A stretch of DNA of 64,000 nt from Prorocentrum cordatum (Eukaryota > Sar > Dinophyceae > Prorocentrales > Prorocentraceae): the NCBI GenBank assembly GCA_963575745.1, contig CAUYUJ010015700.1:1-64000 (forward strand). Direction: 5' to 3'. The notes beneath the pieces are model-generated. The model was not told the origin of the DNA, made no database searches, and was given only the letters and a program-made list of their open reading frames with translations. The position numbers and the translations under genes are program-made. Below are positions 30,537 through 39,420 of this stretch, piece after piece. Within the stretch, counting starts at the first letter, position 1. Every line of letters begins with the position of its first letter.

Positions 30537-31112
30537 CTATCTCATCATATGTCGCTTCCACCTGCGCGCATCCATCTGCACGCGCCATATTGGCATAAAC
30601 AAACCCTTGGGCGGCTGAGCCACCAGATGGCTGGCAGAACAAGACCAGGCTGCTAACATGGCTGCATTCAACATACAGTCCTCAAACAACTCAGCCGCAG
30701 CAGCTCTCGTCGGCTGTCCTCCATTCTCCAACTTGTACGATTCATGCTCGAAGGGAAATGGGCACGCATCCGTCGGTGGGCGCTGCAATCTCCGACGCAG
30801 ACTAGCGCCGCCCAGGATCATTATTCTGGGCTGAACACCTGCAGCTCGATAGCGCTCAAAGCGCCGATTCATTCTTGCCCGTAACAATGTAGCAACACCA
30901 TCCCACATAACGTCTACTTTGAAGCCCCCATTGGCGGATTGCCAACAACGATGATCTCCGCCAACACAGAAAATCTGGGTAGCTCCCGATTGGGAACGAC
31001 TCACCGCCTCATCGATCATTCTCTCAACGGCCTCAAAGGACCCAGCGCCAGAAGCAGTCTTCCAGGGCAAGAGTTCTGATGCTTTGTTCCAATGAGTCCA
31101 ATCACATTGCAC
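30537..31112 (-). CDS. unknown-family ORF, copy 1, possible SGNH-like fold (191 aa)
   Basis: The first codon is GTG; the protein is probably continuous with the upstream frame ending near 31,016. Residues 50-125 read as alternating strands and helices: SGATQIFCVGGDHRCWQSAN, MWDGVATLLRARMNRRFERY, RAAGVQPRIMILGGASLRR. The V-GGD then long helix then R-IMILGGA pattern resembles an SGNH/GDSL hydrolase core, but the N-terminal GDS block and the DxxH block are not identified, so this is only a suggestion. The second copy (35,383-35,958) keeps the frame, with GGDH changed to GGDD. Confidence 0.4.
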   Translation of the reverse strand: MQCDWTHWNKASELLPWKTASGAGSFEAVERMIDEAVSRSQSGATQIFCVGGDHRCWQSANGGFKVDVMWDGVATLLRARMNRRFERYRAAGVQPRIMILGGASLRRRLQRPPTDACPFPFEHESYKLENGGQPTRAAAAELFEDCMLNAAMLAAWSCSASHLVAQPPKGLFMPIWRVQMDARRWKRHMMR

Positions 31113-31129
31113 TGATCTTCATCCAAGAT

Positions 31130-31517
31130 ACCGTTCAAGGACCAAACTATGAACTGCATTGGCGCATTATGTCCTGGAACGAAATTATCTTGATTGATAA
31201 ATGCCCCATTTTTCCAAAGATCGGGCTTGGCCAGATATCCGGGCAGCGTATTCCCGCAGGCGGCCCCCGTTATATCCTCAACAAGACCGTGGACATGATA
31301 TCGCATCTGATTTGGGATCCCAGTTTTCTTGCCCACCCTTTCCCCCCGCTCCCCATGCATCTGACATGTTGAGTTTGAGACGCAGCCGTCAAAAACTTGC
31401 GCGACGAATGGGGCACCTGCATCAATGGGCGGAACAATTCGGTCGGCGGCCCACCAGCCCGCGCCAGGTCTTCGCCGACAAAAGGAATCCACCCGTGACC
31501 GTGCACCTCCTCCGCCA
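31130..31517 (-). CDS. unknown-family N-terminal segment, truncated in copy 1
   Basis: The minus strand reads GRLEDITGAACG-like sequence: KKTGIPNQMRYHVHGLVEDI, TGAACGNTLPGYLAKPDLWK, NGAFINQDNFVPGHNAPMQF, IVWSLNGILDEDQ. In the other frame upstream lies HGHGWIPFVGEDLARAGGPP. At 31,517 the sequence jumps into satellite array 6. The intact counterpart at 35,862-36,420 continues without the jump, so copy 1 is truncated at its 5' end. Confidence 0.4.
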
Positions 31518-32075
31518 GCAGGCCTCGAAAGTGGCGACAGTTTCACAGATCGCAGCCCCCCAGGGATGGCGAGGTCTAATTTGAATCCGCGGTGGCTACC
31601 CACTGTGCTGGGCCCCCCAGCAGGCCTCGAAAGTGGCGACAGTTTCACAGATCGCAGCCCCCCAGGGATGGCGAGGTCTAGTTTGAATCCGCAGCGGGCA
31701 CCCACTGTGCTGGCCCCCCCAGCAGGCTTCAGTTTCACAGATCGCAGCCCCCCAGGGATGGCGAGGTCTAATGTGAGTCCGCGGTGGGTACCCACTGCGC
31801 TGGGCCCCCCCAGCAGGCCTCGAAAGCGGCGACAGTTTCATGGATCGCAGCCCCCCAGGGATGGCGAGGTCTAGTTTGAGTCTGCGGTGGGTGCCCACTG
31901 TGCTGGGCCCCCCCCAGCAGCCCTCGAAAGTGGCGACAGTTTCACAGATCGCAGCCCCCCAGGGATGGCGAAATCTATTTTGACTCCGCGGTGGGCACCC
32001 ACTGTGCTGCACCCCCAAGCAGCCCTCGAAAGCGGCGACAGTCTCACAGATCGCAGCCCCCCAGGGACGGCGGGT
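31518..32075. repeat. satellite array 6 (subtype C)
   Basis: Five to six units of the 101-bp satellite in the same variant as array 5 (CGCGGTGGGTACCCACTG). It starts abruptly at the truncated coding segment with the shared bases GCCAGC. Confidence 0.97.
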
Positions 32076-32190
32076 CCAAAGGCAAGGGGGAAGAGAGGGG
32101 CGGGGGGGGGCGGGAAGGAAGAAAGGAGACGCGCGAGCACTGCTCCACTCAAAACGAGAACCCAACGCAGGAGGGCTGGGGGAAAAAAAC
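32076..32190. repeat. satellite tail module, copy 6
   Basis: A G-rich purine run, CTGCTCCACTCAAAACGAGA, then CCCAACGCAGGAGGGCTGGG. It is closest to copy 5, as expected from the segmental duplication. Confidence 0.9.
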
Positions 32191-32520
32191 AAGTTTGGCA
32201 ACGCTGCTTTGGAATTAGAGGAGAAGAAAAAACGCGCGAGCTCATGCGAAACCTGAAGAACACCAATGGTCTCCAAAATTTCCACAACATGCTACCAAAC
32301 GGGCGTCGCGCGCGCACGTGGAAATCTGCCGAACACCCTTTGCGCGCGTGCCGTCGCGAGAATCCCCTGCAACAAATGGGACGAAGCACAGGCGCGCGCG
32401 TCGTCGCGCGCGCGCGCCGAAATCCTTCAAAACCCACCGGTTTCGGAAGGATTTGAAAATCGCGCGCCCCCCCCCCCAAAAAAAAAAAAAAAAACCTGGT
32501 TTCGCACGCGGATGTCCAAC
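32191..32520. repeat. duplicated linker with hairpin module, copy 3
   Basis: Matches 27,266-27,600, including the CG-alternating runs and the GAAATCCTTC inverted repeat. A C-run followed by an A-run (about 32,467-32,493) replaces CAAGAAAAACGATCAAACAA of the first copy. Confidence 0.9.
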
Positions 32521-32539
32521 AAAAGCGTGCGCCGCGCTC

Positions 32540-32998
32540 TTGCGGCGTCGTCGTCGTCGTCGTCGCCGTCCGCCCTCCTCCCGCGTCGTCGTCGTCGTCG
32601 CCTACGTCGTCCTGTGTCTTCCCTCGCGTTCCTCGTCATCGTCCTCTTTGGCGTCGTGGTCGTTTCCGTTGTCGTTGTCGCCATGGTCGCCCTTCCCCCT
32701 CCTCCCTCGTCGTCGTCGTCCGTCGTCGGCGTCTCGTCGTCGCCCCTCCTGCGTCGTCGCCGTCGTCGTCGTCGTCGATGTCGTCGTCGTCTCGTCGTCG
32801 CCTTCCCTCCTCCCTCGTCGTTGTCGTCGTGGGCGTCGCGGTCCTTCCTCCTTCTTCTCGTTCGCGTCGTCGCCGTCCTCCCTCCTCCCTCGTTGTCGTC
32901 TTCGTTGGCGACGTCGTCGTCTTCGTCGCCGTCGTCGACGTCGGCGTCGCCGTCGTCGCCGCCGTCGTCGCCCCCCCTCCTCCCTCGTCGTCGGCCGC
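32540..32998. repeat. (GTC)n-rich tract, copy 2
   Basis: Corresponds to 27,620-28,155 but is shorter by internal deletions. Open frames are repeat artefacts. Confidence 0.95.
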
Positions 32999-32999
32999 C

Positions 33000-33608
33000 A
33001 TGCTTCCCTGGCCTTCTTGGGGCGCTCTCGAGGGCTCCAAGACGACCTCGGAGCCATATCTGCGCTCGGCCCCGCACGGGTTGCGCAAACCAAGTCGCGG
33101 GCGGACGGGCGGGGCGACTGCGCGAGCAGTGGAGCTGGCAATTTCGTGTTCGGCAAGCGATTGGCCCCCCCTTAGGGCCTTGATCGACGCCACTTGGCCC
33201 GGCCGAAGACTTCGGGGGAATCAGCGGCCCCGGAGGCGGCGGGGGCAGCATCGGCAACGGATCTGTCAGAGCCCACCAGCGGTTCTGGCCTCCAGGCGGT
33301 TGGACCGCCAGGGACAGGCTCCCATCTTGAGCAACGTCGCTTGCTTGAACGGAAATTGCACCCCGCCTGCCCGCAGGCAGAGGTGGCGGGGGCGGCCTAG
33401 CAGGCCTAGTCTCCATCATTGCCGGCGGCGGCCCCGGCGTTCTTGCGCTCCGAGGCGCCGGTGGCGGCCGCGGCGCACGCGGATTAGCGGGGGGCAGCGG
33501 CGGTCTGGCGGGCGCGCCCTGACGCCCAGCATCAGCGCCGCTCGGTAGAACCGGTGGTGACTGAGCATCGGCAATAGGAGGCAAACCAGAAGCAGGCCCG
33601 CCCTCCGG
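33000..33608 (-). CDS. proline-rich minus-strand coding candidate, copy 2
   Basis: Same reading as 28,160-28,788, with conserved P-rich blocks (PPLPPANPRAPRPPPAPRS). Boundaries undefined. Confidence 0.3.
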
Positions 33609-34202
33609 CTAAGCCGGCGGCTTGTCCTGAGCTTCATTAGAGGTTTCGCTTCCCGCAGTCCGACTAGCATCTGCCGCCGCACCGTCCAGCAGCGGGTGCG
33701 CATATGCAAGTTGGCATCCATTGTTCTTCAAATATGTCCAAACATCCTCCATCGAGGGATCGCACTCAAGGAATGGCGGAACATGTTCCTGCCAGTCCAT
33801 TGGTCGACGACCTGGTACCCACTTGCATTGTTCCTCTCTGATCCTGTTTGTCCCTTTCATCCGTCGTTGATCTCTGGTCCTTTCAACGTTGACATATTCA
33901 TCTACAGCCTCGTCACCTTCCAACAAGTTTCGCATCAATGCCCACGCGCCCACATTCGCATGAAAAGCGGCGGGGGCCCAATGGTAGACGCGCATCTCAA
34001 TCATGACAATATGAGCGGGGTCTTGCGTACACCTCTGCGCAAGGCCATCGTCGCCCGTGGCGCTCTTCGGGTTGCTCCTGAACACATTCTCCACAGTGTT
34101 CCAATAACCGTCATTGAACGTCTCCTCCGCCATCGCGCACCTCGCGCGAGTAGATTCGGTATCCTTCCAAGAGTGCATGGAGTGTCCTCGCAGAAGTTCC
34201 AT
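33609..34202 (-). CDS. unknown-family ORF, copy 2 (197 aa)
   Basis: Counterpart of 28,789-29,364, with the same ATG context (MELLRGHSMHSWKDTESTRA). It has conservative replacements such as DD to DV and SPYLEC to PPFLEC, and runs six codons further at its C-terminus (AQDKPPA). The frame is intact, which hints at constraint or recent duplication. Confidence 0.5.
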   Translation of the reverse strand: MELLRGHSMHSWKDTESTRARCAMAEETFNDGYWNTVENVFRSNPKSATGDDGLAQRCTQDPAHIVMIEMRVYHWAPAAFHANVGAWALMRNLLEGDEAVDEYVNVERTRDQRRMKGTNRIREEQCKWVPGRRPMDWQEHVPPFLECDPSMEDVWTYLKNNGCQLAYAHPLLDGAAADASRTAGSETSNEAQDKPPA

Positions 34203-34220
34203 GGGACTGCCTCGTTTTCT

Positions 34221-34658
34221 CTAACAATCTAGGAGGCACTCTTTTCCTGCACGCTCCTGGACTGTCGCATTCTCCCACAACAAATGGTCGGCAATGGTCC
34301 TCGGCTTTCCCGCCAACGAACGATCACGTCGCATAAAGAAGAATTCCGCCCAATTTGGAATCGAATATTCAGCAGAAAGAGCTGGTCTGTTGGTTGACAC
34401 TTGGAGCAACTGTTCCGCAAACAACTGGTTCCCCTGCGCCGAAACACACAGGCGCTTGCATGCTGCACCATGCACAATACATTCGTTGTTTCTTACCCTC
34501 TGCAGCACCTCATTGAAGTCCCCCCCCCCCCCCCGCCATACTAGGTTGATCGAGCTATAACGACGATTTATCAGCTCCTTAGCATTAATGAGCTTCAAGA
34601 ACATAGTTCTATCAGTGCCCTCGCCTACAAGAACCATGGCATGGCGCGGCAACTTCAC
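34221..34658 (-). CDS. unknown-family ORF, copy 2 (145 aa)
   Basis: Counterpart of 29,391-29,855. It has QLFAEQLLQVSTNRPALSAE then YSIPNWAEFF. A C-run at about 34,519-34,534 makes GGGG in the protein. The 5' ends differ because copy 1 has an in-frame ATG further upstream. Confidence 0.5.
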   Translation of the reverse strand: MKLPRHAMVLVGEGTDRTMFLKLINAKELINRRYSSINLVWRGGGGDFNEVLQRVRNNECIVHGAACKRLCVSAQGNQLFAEQLLQVSTNRPALSAEYSIPNWAEFFFMRRDRSLAGKPRTIADHLLWENATVQERAGKECLLDC

Positions 34659-34930
34659 AGGCCATCTGCGAACTCCGTCACTGCCCGGAGGAGGGAACTT
34701 CTAACTACTTGTGCTGCATTGTTGCCCCCCCGTCCCTCAGGGCATTTCTCCCTCAGCTGTCGCCCAATGCGTTCTGGGGGAGTCTCGGCGGCTGGCGCCC
34801 GAAGCGGGCTCAACGGATCGCGCGCGAAGCCTTGTTGGACTCGCGACTGCGCCAGATCCAACAACAGCCCCTGCACTTCCCGGGCTCTGCGCGGCTGAGC
34901 CAGCAGAGCCGGCAATCGGCGCGGCTATCT

Positions 34931-35434
34931 TCACATCAACTTATAATTGCCCAGTCTGCCCACCAGCAACTGCGCCTCCGAGGCCCGCCAAACAACCTGA
35001 CTGGCTGCGCCGGCAGGAGATAGAAATGCGGACTGCGAGTTTTCAATATTAGATATTGCCTGTTGCACGTGCTGATCAATGGCAGCTTTCTGCCCGAACT
35101 GGCTCAATGTCCGCCCCGCAGGGGGCATGCCGGGAATATATGGTTGGCTCCTCTCTGGGAAGATATGGAATTCACTCCATTGCAAATTGGCCTCATATCC
35201 TGAGCCTGTCGATATGAAATCGCGCCACCCCTTGGAAACAAAGAATGCCGCGCCCCATTTCCCGAACCGGCTGAGCCAGCCGGAAATCATGATAGTTTGA
35301 AGGGGGTTGGAAAAAGGAAGCGCGCCTAAAATTGACTTCGGAGTGCCGTTGCCGATAGGGCGCCAATCAATCCAATGCGACACTATCTCAGCATATGTCG
35401 CTTCCACCTGCGCGCATCCATCTGCACGCGCCAT
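34931..35434 (-). CDS. unknown-family ORF, copy 2 (167 aa)
   Basis: Open further upstream than its copy at 30,086-30,445, joining ADGCAQVEATYAEIVSHWID, WRPIGNGTPKSILGALPFSN and the WLSRFGKWGAAFFVSKGWRD part in one frame. In copy 1 the same joining is broken near 30,455-30,470 by a short indel (AAAGGGTTAG versus AGGGGGTTGG). It overlaps the upstream ORF at 35,383 in a different frame. Confidence 0.5.
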   Translation of the reverse strand: MARADGCAQVEATYAEIVSHWIDWRPIGNGTPKSILGALPFSNPLQTIMISGWLSRFGKWGAAFFVSKGWRDFISTGSGYEANLQWSEFHIFPERSQPYIPGMPPAGRTLSQFGQKAAIDQHVQQAISNIENSQSAFLSPAGAASQVVWRASEAQLLVGRLGNYKLM

Positions 35435-35958
35435 ATTGGCATAAACAAACCCCTGGGCGGCTGAGCCACCAGAGGGCTGGCAGAAGAAGACCAGGCGGCT
35501 AACATGGCTGCATTCAACATATAGTTCTCAAACAACGCAGCAGCCGCAGCTCTCGTCGGCTGCCCTCCATTCTCCAACTTGCACGGTTCATGCTCGAGGA
35601 GAAATGGGCACGCATCCGTCGGTGGGCGCTGCAATCTCCGACGCAGACTAGCGCCGCCCAGGATCATTATTCTGGGCTGAACACCTGCAGCTCTATAGCG
35701 CTCAATGCGCCGATTCATTCTTGTCCGTAACAATGTAGCAACACCATCCCACATAACGTCTACTTTGAAGCCCCCATTGGCGGATTGCCAACAACGATCA
35801 TCTCCGCCAACACAGAAAATCTGGATATCTCCCGATTGGGAACGACTCGCCGCCTCATCGATCATTCTCTCACCAGTCTCAAAGGACCCAGCGCCAGAAC
35901 CAATCGTCCAGGACCAGGGTTCTGATGCTTTGTTCCAATGAGTCCAATCACATTGCAC
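35383..35958 (-). CDS. unknown-family ORF, copy 2, possible SGNH-like fold (191 aa)
   Basis: Counterpart of 30,537-31,112: SGDIQIFCVGGDDRCWQSAN, MWDGVATLLRTRMNRRIERY and RAAGVQPRIMILGGASLRR are retained. Any enzymatic role is speculative, as catalytic residues cannot be assigned. Confidence 0.4.
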   Translation of the reverse strand: MQCDWTHWNKASEPWSWTIGSGAGSFETGERMIDEAASRSQSGDIQIFCVGGDDRCWQSANGGFKVDVMWDGVATLLRTRMNRRIERYRAAGVQPRIMILGGASLRRRLQRPPTDACPFLLEHEPCKLENGGQPTRAAAAALFENYMLNAAMLAAWSSSASPLVAQPPRGLFMPIWRVQMDARRWKRHMLR

Positions 35959-36420
35959 TGATCTTCATCCGAGATACCGTTCAAGGACCAAAATATGAAC
36001 TGCATTGGCGTATTATGTCTTGGAATGAAATTACCTTGGTTGATAAATGCCCCACTTTTCCAAAGATCGGGCTTGGCCAGATATCCGGGCAGCGCCTTCC
36101 CGCAGGCGGCCCCCGTTATATCCTCAACAAGGCCATGGAAATAATATCGCATCTGATTTGGGATTCCAGTTATCTTGCCCAACCTCCCCCCCGCCCCCCA
36201 TGCATCTGACATGTTGAGTTTGAGGCACTATTAAGTGCAGCCGTCAAAAACTTGCGCGACGAATGGGGCACCTGCATCAATGGGCGGAACAATTCGGTCG
36301 GCGGCCCACCAGCCCGCGCCATTGCGGCCAGGTCTTCGCCGACGAAAGGAATCCACCCGTGACCGTGCACCTCCGCCAGCTCGGCAATGGCCTGCCACAT
36401 TTTCTACGAATTCAGCCACG
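35862..36420 (-). CDS. unknown-family N-terminal segment, copy 2
   Basis: Two overlapping minus-strand frames. One (35,862-36,212) holds GKITGIPNQMRYYFHGLVED, ITGAACGKALPGYLAKPDLW and MQFIFWSLNGISDEDQ. The other (36,170-36,400) holds MWQAIAELAEVHGHGWIPFV and GEDLAAMARAGGPPTELFRP. It looks like adjoining exons or a frameshift near 36,200. The unduplicated side continues to about 36,900. Confidence 0.4.
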
Positions 36421-37090
36421 CCACCGAGTTACGGAGGGAGGGATATACTACGTCAGCGTAAAGCATAGATATCTCGTTGATTCGTTGTGACCACTCCCCC
36501 GAGACATCGGCATCAGTCAGAGACTCGGCTGAGCCGGCCCCTGTCTGCGCCCCATGCTGCAACACTATCCAGACGCCACGTGCCAGGCAGTGGATCGAGC
36601 CCTCCACTTGCCCCGCCAGAAGCCGGAAGCGGCGTCGGGCCCAGACCTGGAGGAGGACAACCGCCCCCGCACCCACCCGGCGCGCCGGGATTCTGCCCAT
36701 CGTTCCCGCCGCCGCCACCTGTTCGGCCGGACACCGCCCAACCCCGGGCTGAGCCGACGGAGGCGGGGGCGGAAGCAGGGTTGTCGCCAAAAGCGCTGCA
36801 TGAAGCACCAGAGGAGGGAGCAGCGCCTCCTGCCGGAGCCTGCGCTGAACCATCAGAATGACACGTCGAAGCTTCTGGAGGAGGCATCTTCTCCTCAGCG
36901 GCGGCGACTTTCTCAACCTTTGCAATCCTGGGTCGGCCTTGGCCCCCTCAGCGTCGCACGTCCGCTTCTGCGGAGTGCTCCCCCTTCCAACAAGGGGGCG
37001 AGCGCCCCCTGGAGGCGGCCCTCTTGGCTCAGACGGCTGCGCCGCGGAGCGGAGCGGAGCCTCGCCTTCCTGGGCATGGGTTCTTTCTGC
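36421..37090 (-). CDS. possible P/G-rich 5' segment of the unknown family
   Basis: Minus-strand frames contain ISMLYADVVYPSLRNSVAWL near 36,410-36,480, then a G/P/A-rich low-complexity region (36,513-36,887). It may be the N-terminal region of the family upstream of the duplicated part. There is no motif. Confidence 0.25.
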
Positions 37091-37097
37091 AACTCCT

Positions 37098-37604
37098 TCA
37101 CTCCGGGCATCCTGCCAGGGCCTCCTCAGTCATTACCTGCTTGACTGCGCGCGTCTTTGCACAAGGATCCCCTCCCGCGACTGGAAATGCAATGCGCGTT
37201 CCCCGTTTCTCCACGGCCGCGCCGCCCGGGGGCTCACTTCGGGAAAGTCCCCAAATCTTCATGAATGCAACTCCGTTCGTACGTCGATCCAAGGTTCGAA
37301 TCGTGACAAAATGTCCTGCGCGGACCCACGACGGCCCATTGACCTCCCCGCGAACCCAGGTTCGGACAAACTTGCTCTTTGGATCCCCTGGTGGTCCAAA
37401 ATGTAGATTGCATCTCAAAATCGCGCGTGGGTCAACGCGGGATCCGGAATATTGCCACGCCGCAATGCGATCGAGATCCGGGGGAGGGCCATCAAAACTG
37501 CCTCTAAAATGACGTTGTGCGTCCTTCCAACAGGCGGCCCAGAAAACGACCCACGGGTCTTCGAACATTCTGGTGACAGCCTTTGAATAACTGGCTCGCT
37601 GCAC
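37098..37604 (-). CDS. unrecognised minus-strand ORF (168 aa)
   Basis: Protein-like from its start: MFEDPWVVFWAACWKDAQRH, FRGSFDGPPPDLDRIAAWQY, ILRCNLHFGPPGDPKSKFVR and GPSWVRAGHFVTIRTLDRRT, then FMKIWGLSRSEPPGGAAVEK. The many aromatic residues and the even composition argue for real or recently coding sequence. It is the end of a chain of minus-strand ORFs extending to 38.2 kb. No family is recognised. Confidence 0.4.
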   Translation of the reverse strand: MQRASYSKAVTRMFEDPWVVFWAACWKDAQRHFRGSFDGPPPDLDRIAAWQYSGSRVDPRAILRCNLHFGPPGDPKSKFVRTWVRGEVNGPSWVRAGHFVTIRTLDRRTNGVAFMKIWGLSRSEPPGGAAVEKRGTRIAFPVAGGDPCAKTRAVKQVMTEEALAGCPE

Positions 37605-37640
37605 GCCTTTCAGTCTTCGTTGAGCTCGCTGGTGACAAAA

Positions 37641-38175
37641 TCAGTCCGGGAACATGTGCGACGGTTCCGAGAAGACACGACTTGCTGCACCCAACGGCCA
37701 CTGGCCAATGTTTGGGAGTGATCGTGACAAGATCGGCTCCAAATCATACGCGTGCTGTAACTCAACATCTGTCCATTCAGTACAGCCCGATCCCGATGCG
37801 CCCCCCAAATTGCACCGCAATGTCACGAATGTTACTGGGGCCTTGAGTTCCCCTTGCGGCCGCGCCGCGCGGGAATCAATAAACCCCAACTTCCCGACTA
37901 CCTTTTGCATTAGCCTGAACGGATCGTTTGGAAGGAACATGCCTAAGACTACCCTCATCGTGGGCATTACGCTCTGCGCAACCACGTCTAGAATTATCCC
38001 AGCACGTTTTGCAGCAATGATCAGACCAACCTATGTTCTCATAGCGTTCCCTCGGCTGTGCCGTCAACGACTCATTTGACGGCCCGCTGAGCAAATATTC
38101 CTCAGCCTTTGCGATCCGCTTGGGCTGTGTCCAGCCGACCCCTGCGATATAGTTGCACCCTATCGTTTCACACAA
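37641..38175 (-). CDS. unrecognised minus-strand ORFs in two frames
   Basis: One frame (37,641-37,985) has MRVVLGMFLPNDPFRLMQKV, VGKLGFIDSRAARPQGELKA and a second half with VTLRCNLGG. The other (37,876-38,175) has CETIGCNYIAGVGWTQPKRI, AKAEEYLLSGPSNESLTAQP and RYENIGWSDHCCKTCWDNSR. They overlap by about 110 bases, which suggests a frameshift or intron near 37,950. The function is unknown. Confidence 0.35.
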
Positions 38176-38311
38176 AGGAAACCATTTCTTCTCCCTGGTA
38201 ATCTCGGACGGTTGGACCGCCGAGATGCCAGGGAACTGTCGATCGAGATCAATCCACGAACGGGAAGCTATGGACCGAGATCCACTGCCTGCAAGGGGGG
38301 AGCAGCCGCGG

Positions 38312-38700
38312 CTACGCGGCGGCGCTGCCGGCGGGGGGCTCGGCCGAAGGCGGGCCCGCCCCTGCTGGCGAGAGAAAATGACAGCGGCGCATAGAGCATG
38401 AGGAGAGGAGGCGGATCAAGGGAGGCGCGCGATGCAGCGCGCGCAAGCAGAACATGAACCTGTCTAGCACGTTCACCCGTGTAATCCTCAGCAAATGTGC
38501 AATATTTGCCTCGTGCTTCAACATGCGCATGCGCGCCATCGCACCCAAGCCGCTAATCGCGATGTCCGACGTGGAAGGCAATAGATCATGGTTTCTCCAT
38601 GAAGTGCCCCTTCATATGCACACCCATGCAACGCTGTCTTCTGCACGCCTGTCTCTCGCACGAAAGCTTTTACCTGAGGGTCTCTCAAACACTGGCACGG
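38312..38700 (-). other. short minus-strand frames, weak coding signal
   Basis: A frame at 38,312-38,581 includes MARMRMLKHEANIAHLLRIT, then becomes A/P/S-rich. It could be a decayed part of either neighbour. Nothing else is seen in this interval except a C-run at about 38,721-38,740. Confidence 0.25.
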
Positions 38701-38775
38701 ACTAGGCCACCGATGCAAACTCCCCCCCCCCCCCCCCCCCGCATCAATGACAGCGCGGGCAATCTCAATGGAGTC

Positions 38776-39420
38776 CTAAAATATAGATCGAAAATCCGTG
38801 CTAATTCCTCGAAGTCCACGAAGGGACCTGCGGTCACCCCCACGGAAATAGCGAGCCTCATTCACATATTGCCAGGGGGGGGCCCAGCGCACGGGATAGA
38901 ACCCCAAAGCGAATTGCGTTGCCCTTGAATTCTTAAATCTGCACGCGCCTTGATGTTGCCCATCAGTTCTCAGATCCCCACTCTTCAGTATACCGCATGA
39001 CTCTACAAGAATGGTCAACGAAATTCGTTGGGTTGCCGATTTTACGGATTGGCTATCCGAAGCGCCCGATTCACTGTCAGCCATGCCGAACATGGCCATC
39101 ATGTCTTCGTCCTCTCTCGATTTGCGTCGATGGGGGCTTTTCCTGAAACCATCCTCTTCACTAGCGGAAGGTCTTGTGCCGCATGCATCTTCGGCCAAGC
39201 CGAGTGCAGTGCCTACCCTTTCCTTGGCTACGGCTGCTGAGCTCGGAGCAGGTGTCAGATGCAAAGCTTGATCACCAAACCCGGTTGCACCGGCTGGTGA
39301 TATGACTGGCTCCTTGACCGTATCAATTTTTCGCGTAATCATTGCGGGCGTGCCTTTGGTGGCCCTCTTCTTGTCATGCATCATTCTGCTCGGCGCAACG
39401 CCCCCTCGGCGCACCGCCAC
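38776..39420 (-). CDS. unrecognised minus-strand ORF next to the copia 3' end
   Basis: A mixed-charge ORF with SPHRRKSREDEDMMAMFGMA, DSESGASDSQSVKSATQRIS and LGFYPVRWAPPWQYVNEARY. It overlaps the last codons of the copia RNase H frame by about 40 bases. It may be unrelated downstream sequence into which copia inserted, or a decayed extension of the element. No motif is recognised. Confidence 0.3.
   Translation of the reverse strand: MAVRRGGVAPSRMMHDKKRATKGTPAMITRKIDTVKEPVISPAGATGFGDQALHLTPAPSSAAVAKERVGTALGLAEDACGTRPSASEEDGFRKSPHRRKSREDEDMMAMFGMADSESGASDSQSVKSATQRISLTILVESCGILKSGDLRTDGQHQGACRFKNSRATQFALGFYPVRWAPPWQYVNEARYFRGGDRRSLRGLRGISTDFRSIF

Noticed and set aside
17700-32075. CRISPR array
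   Set aside because: Units are directly abutting and variable along their whole length, without constant repeats and unique spacers; the organism is eukaryotic.
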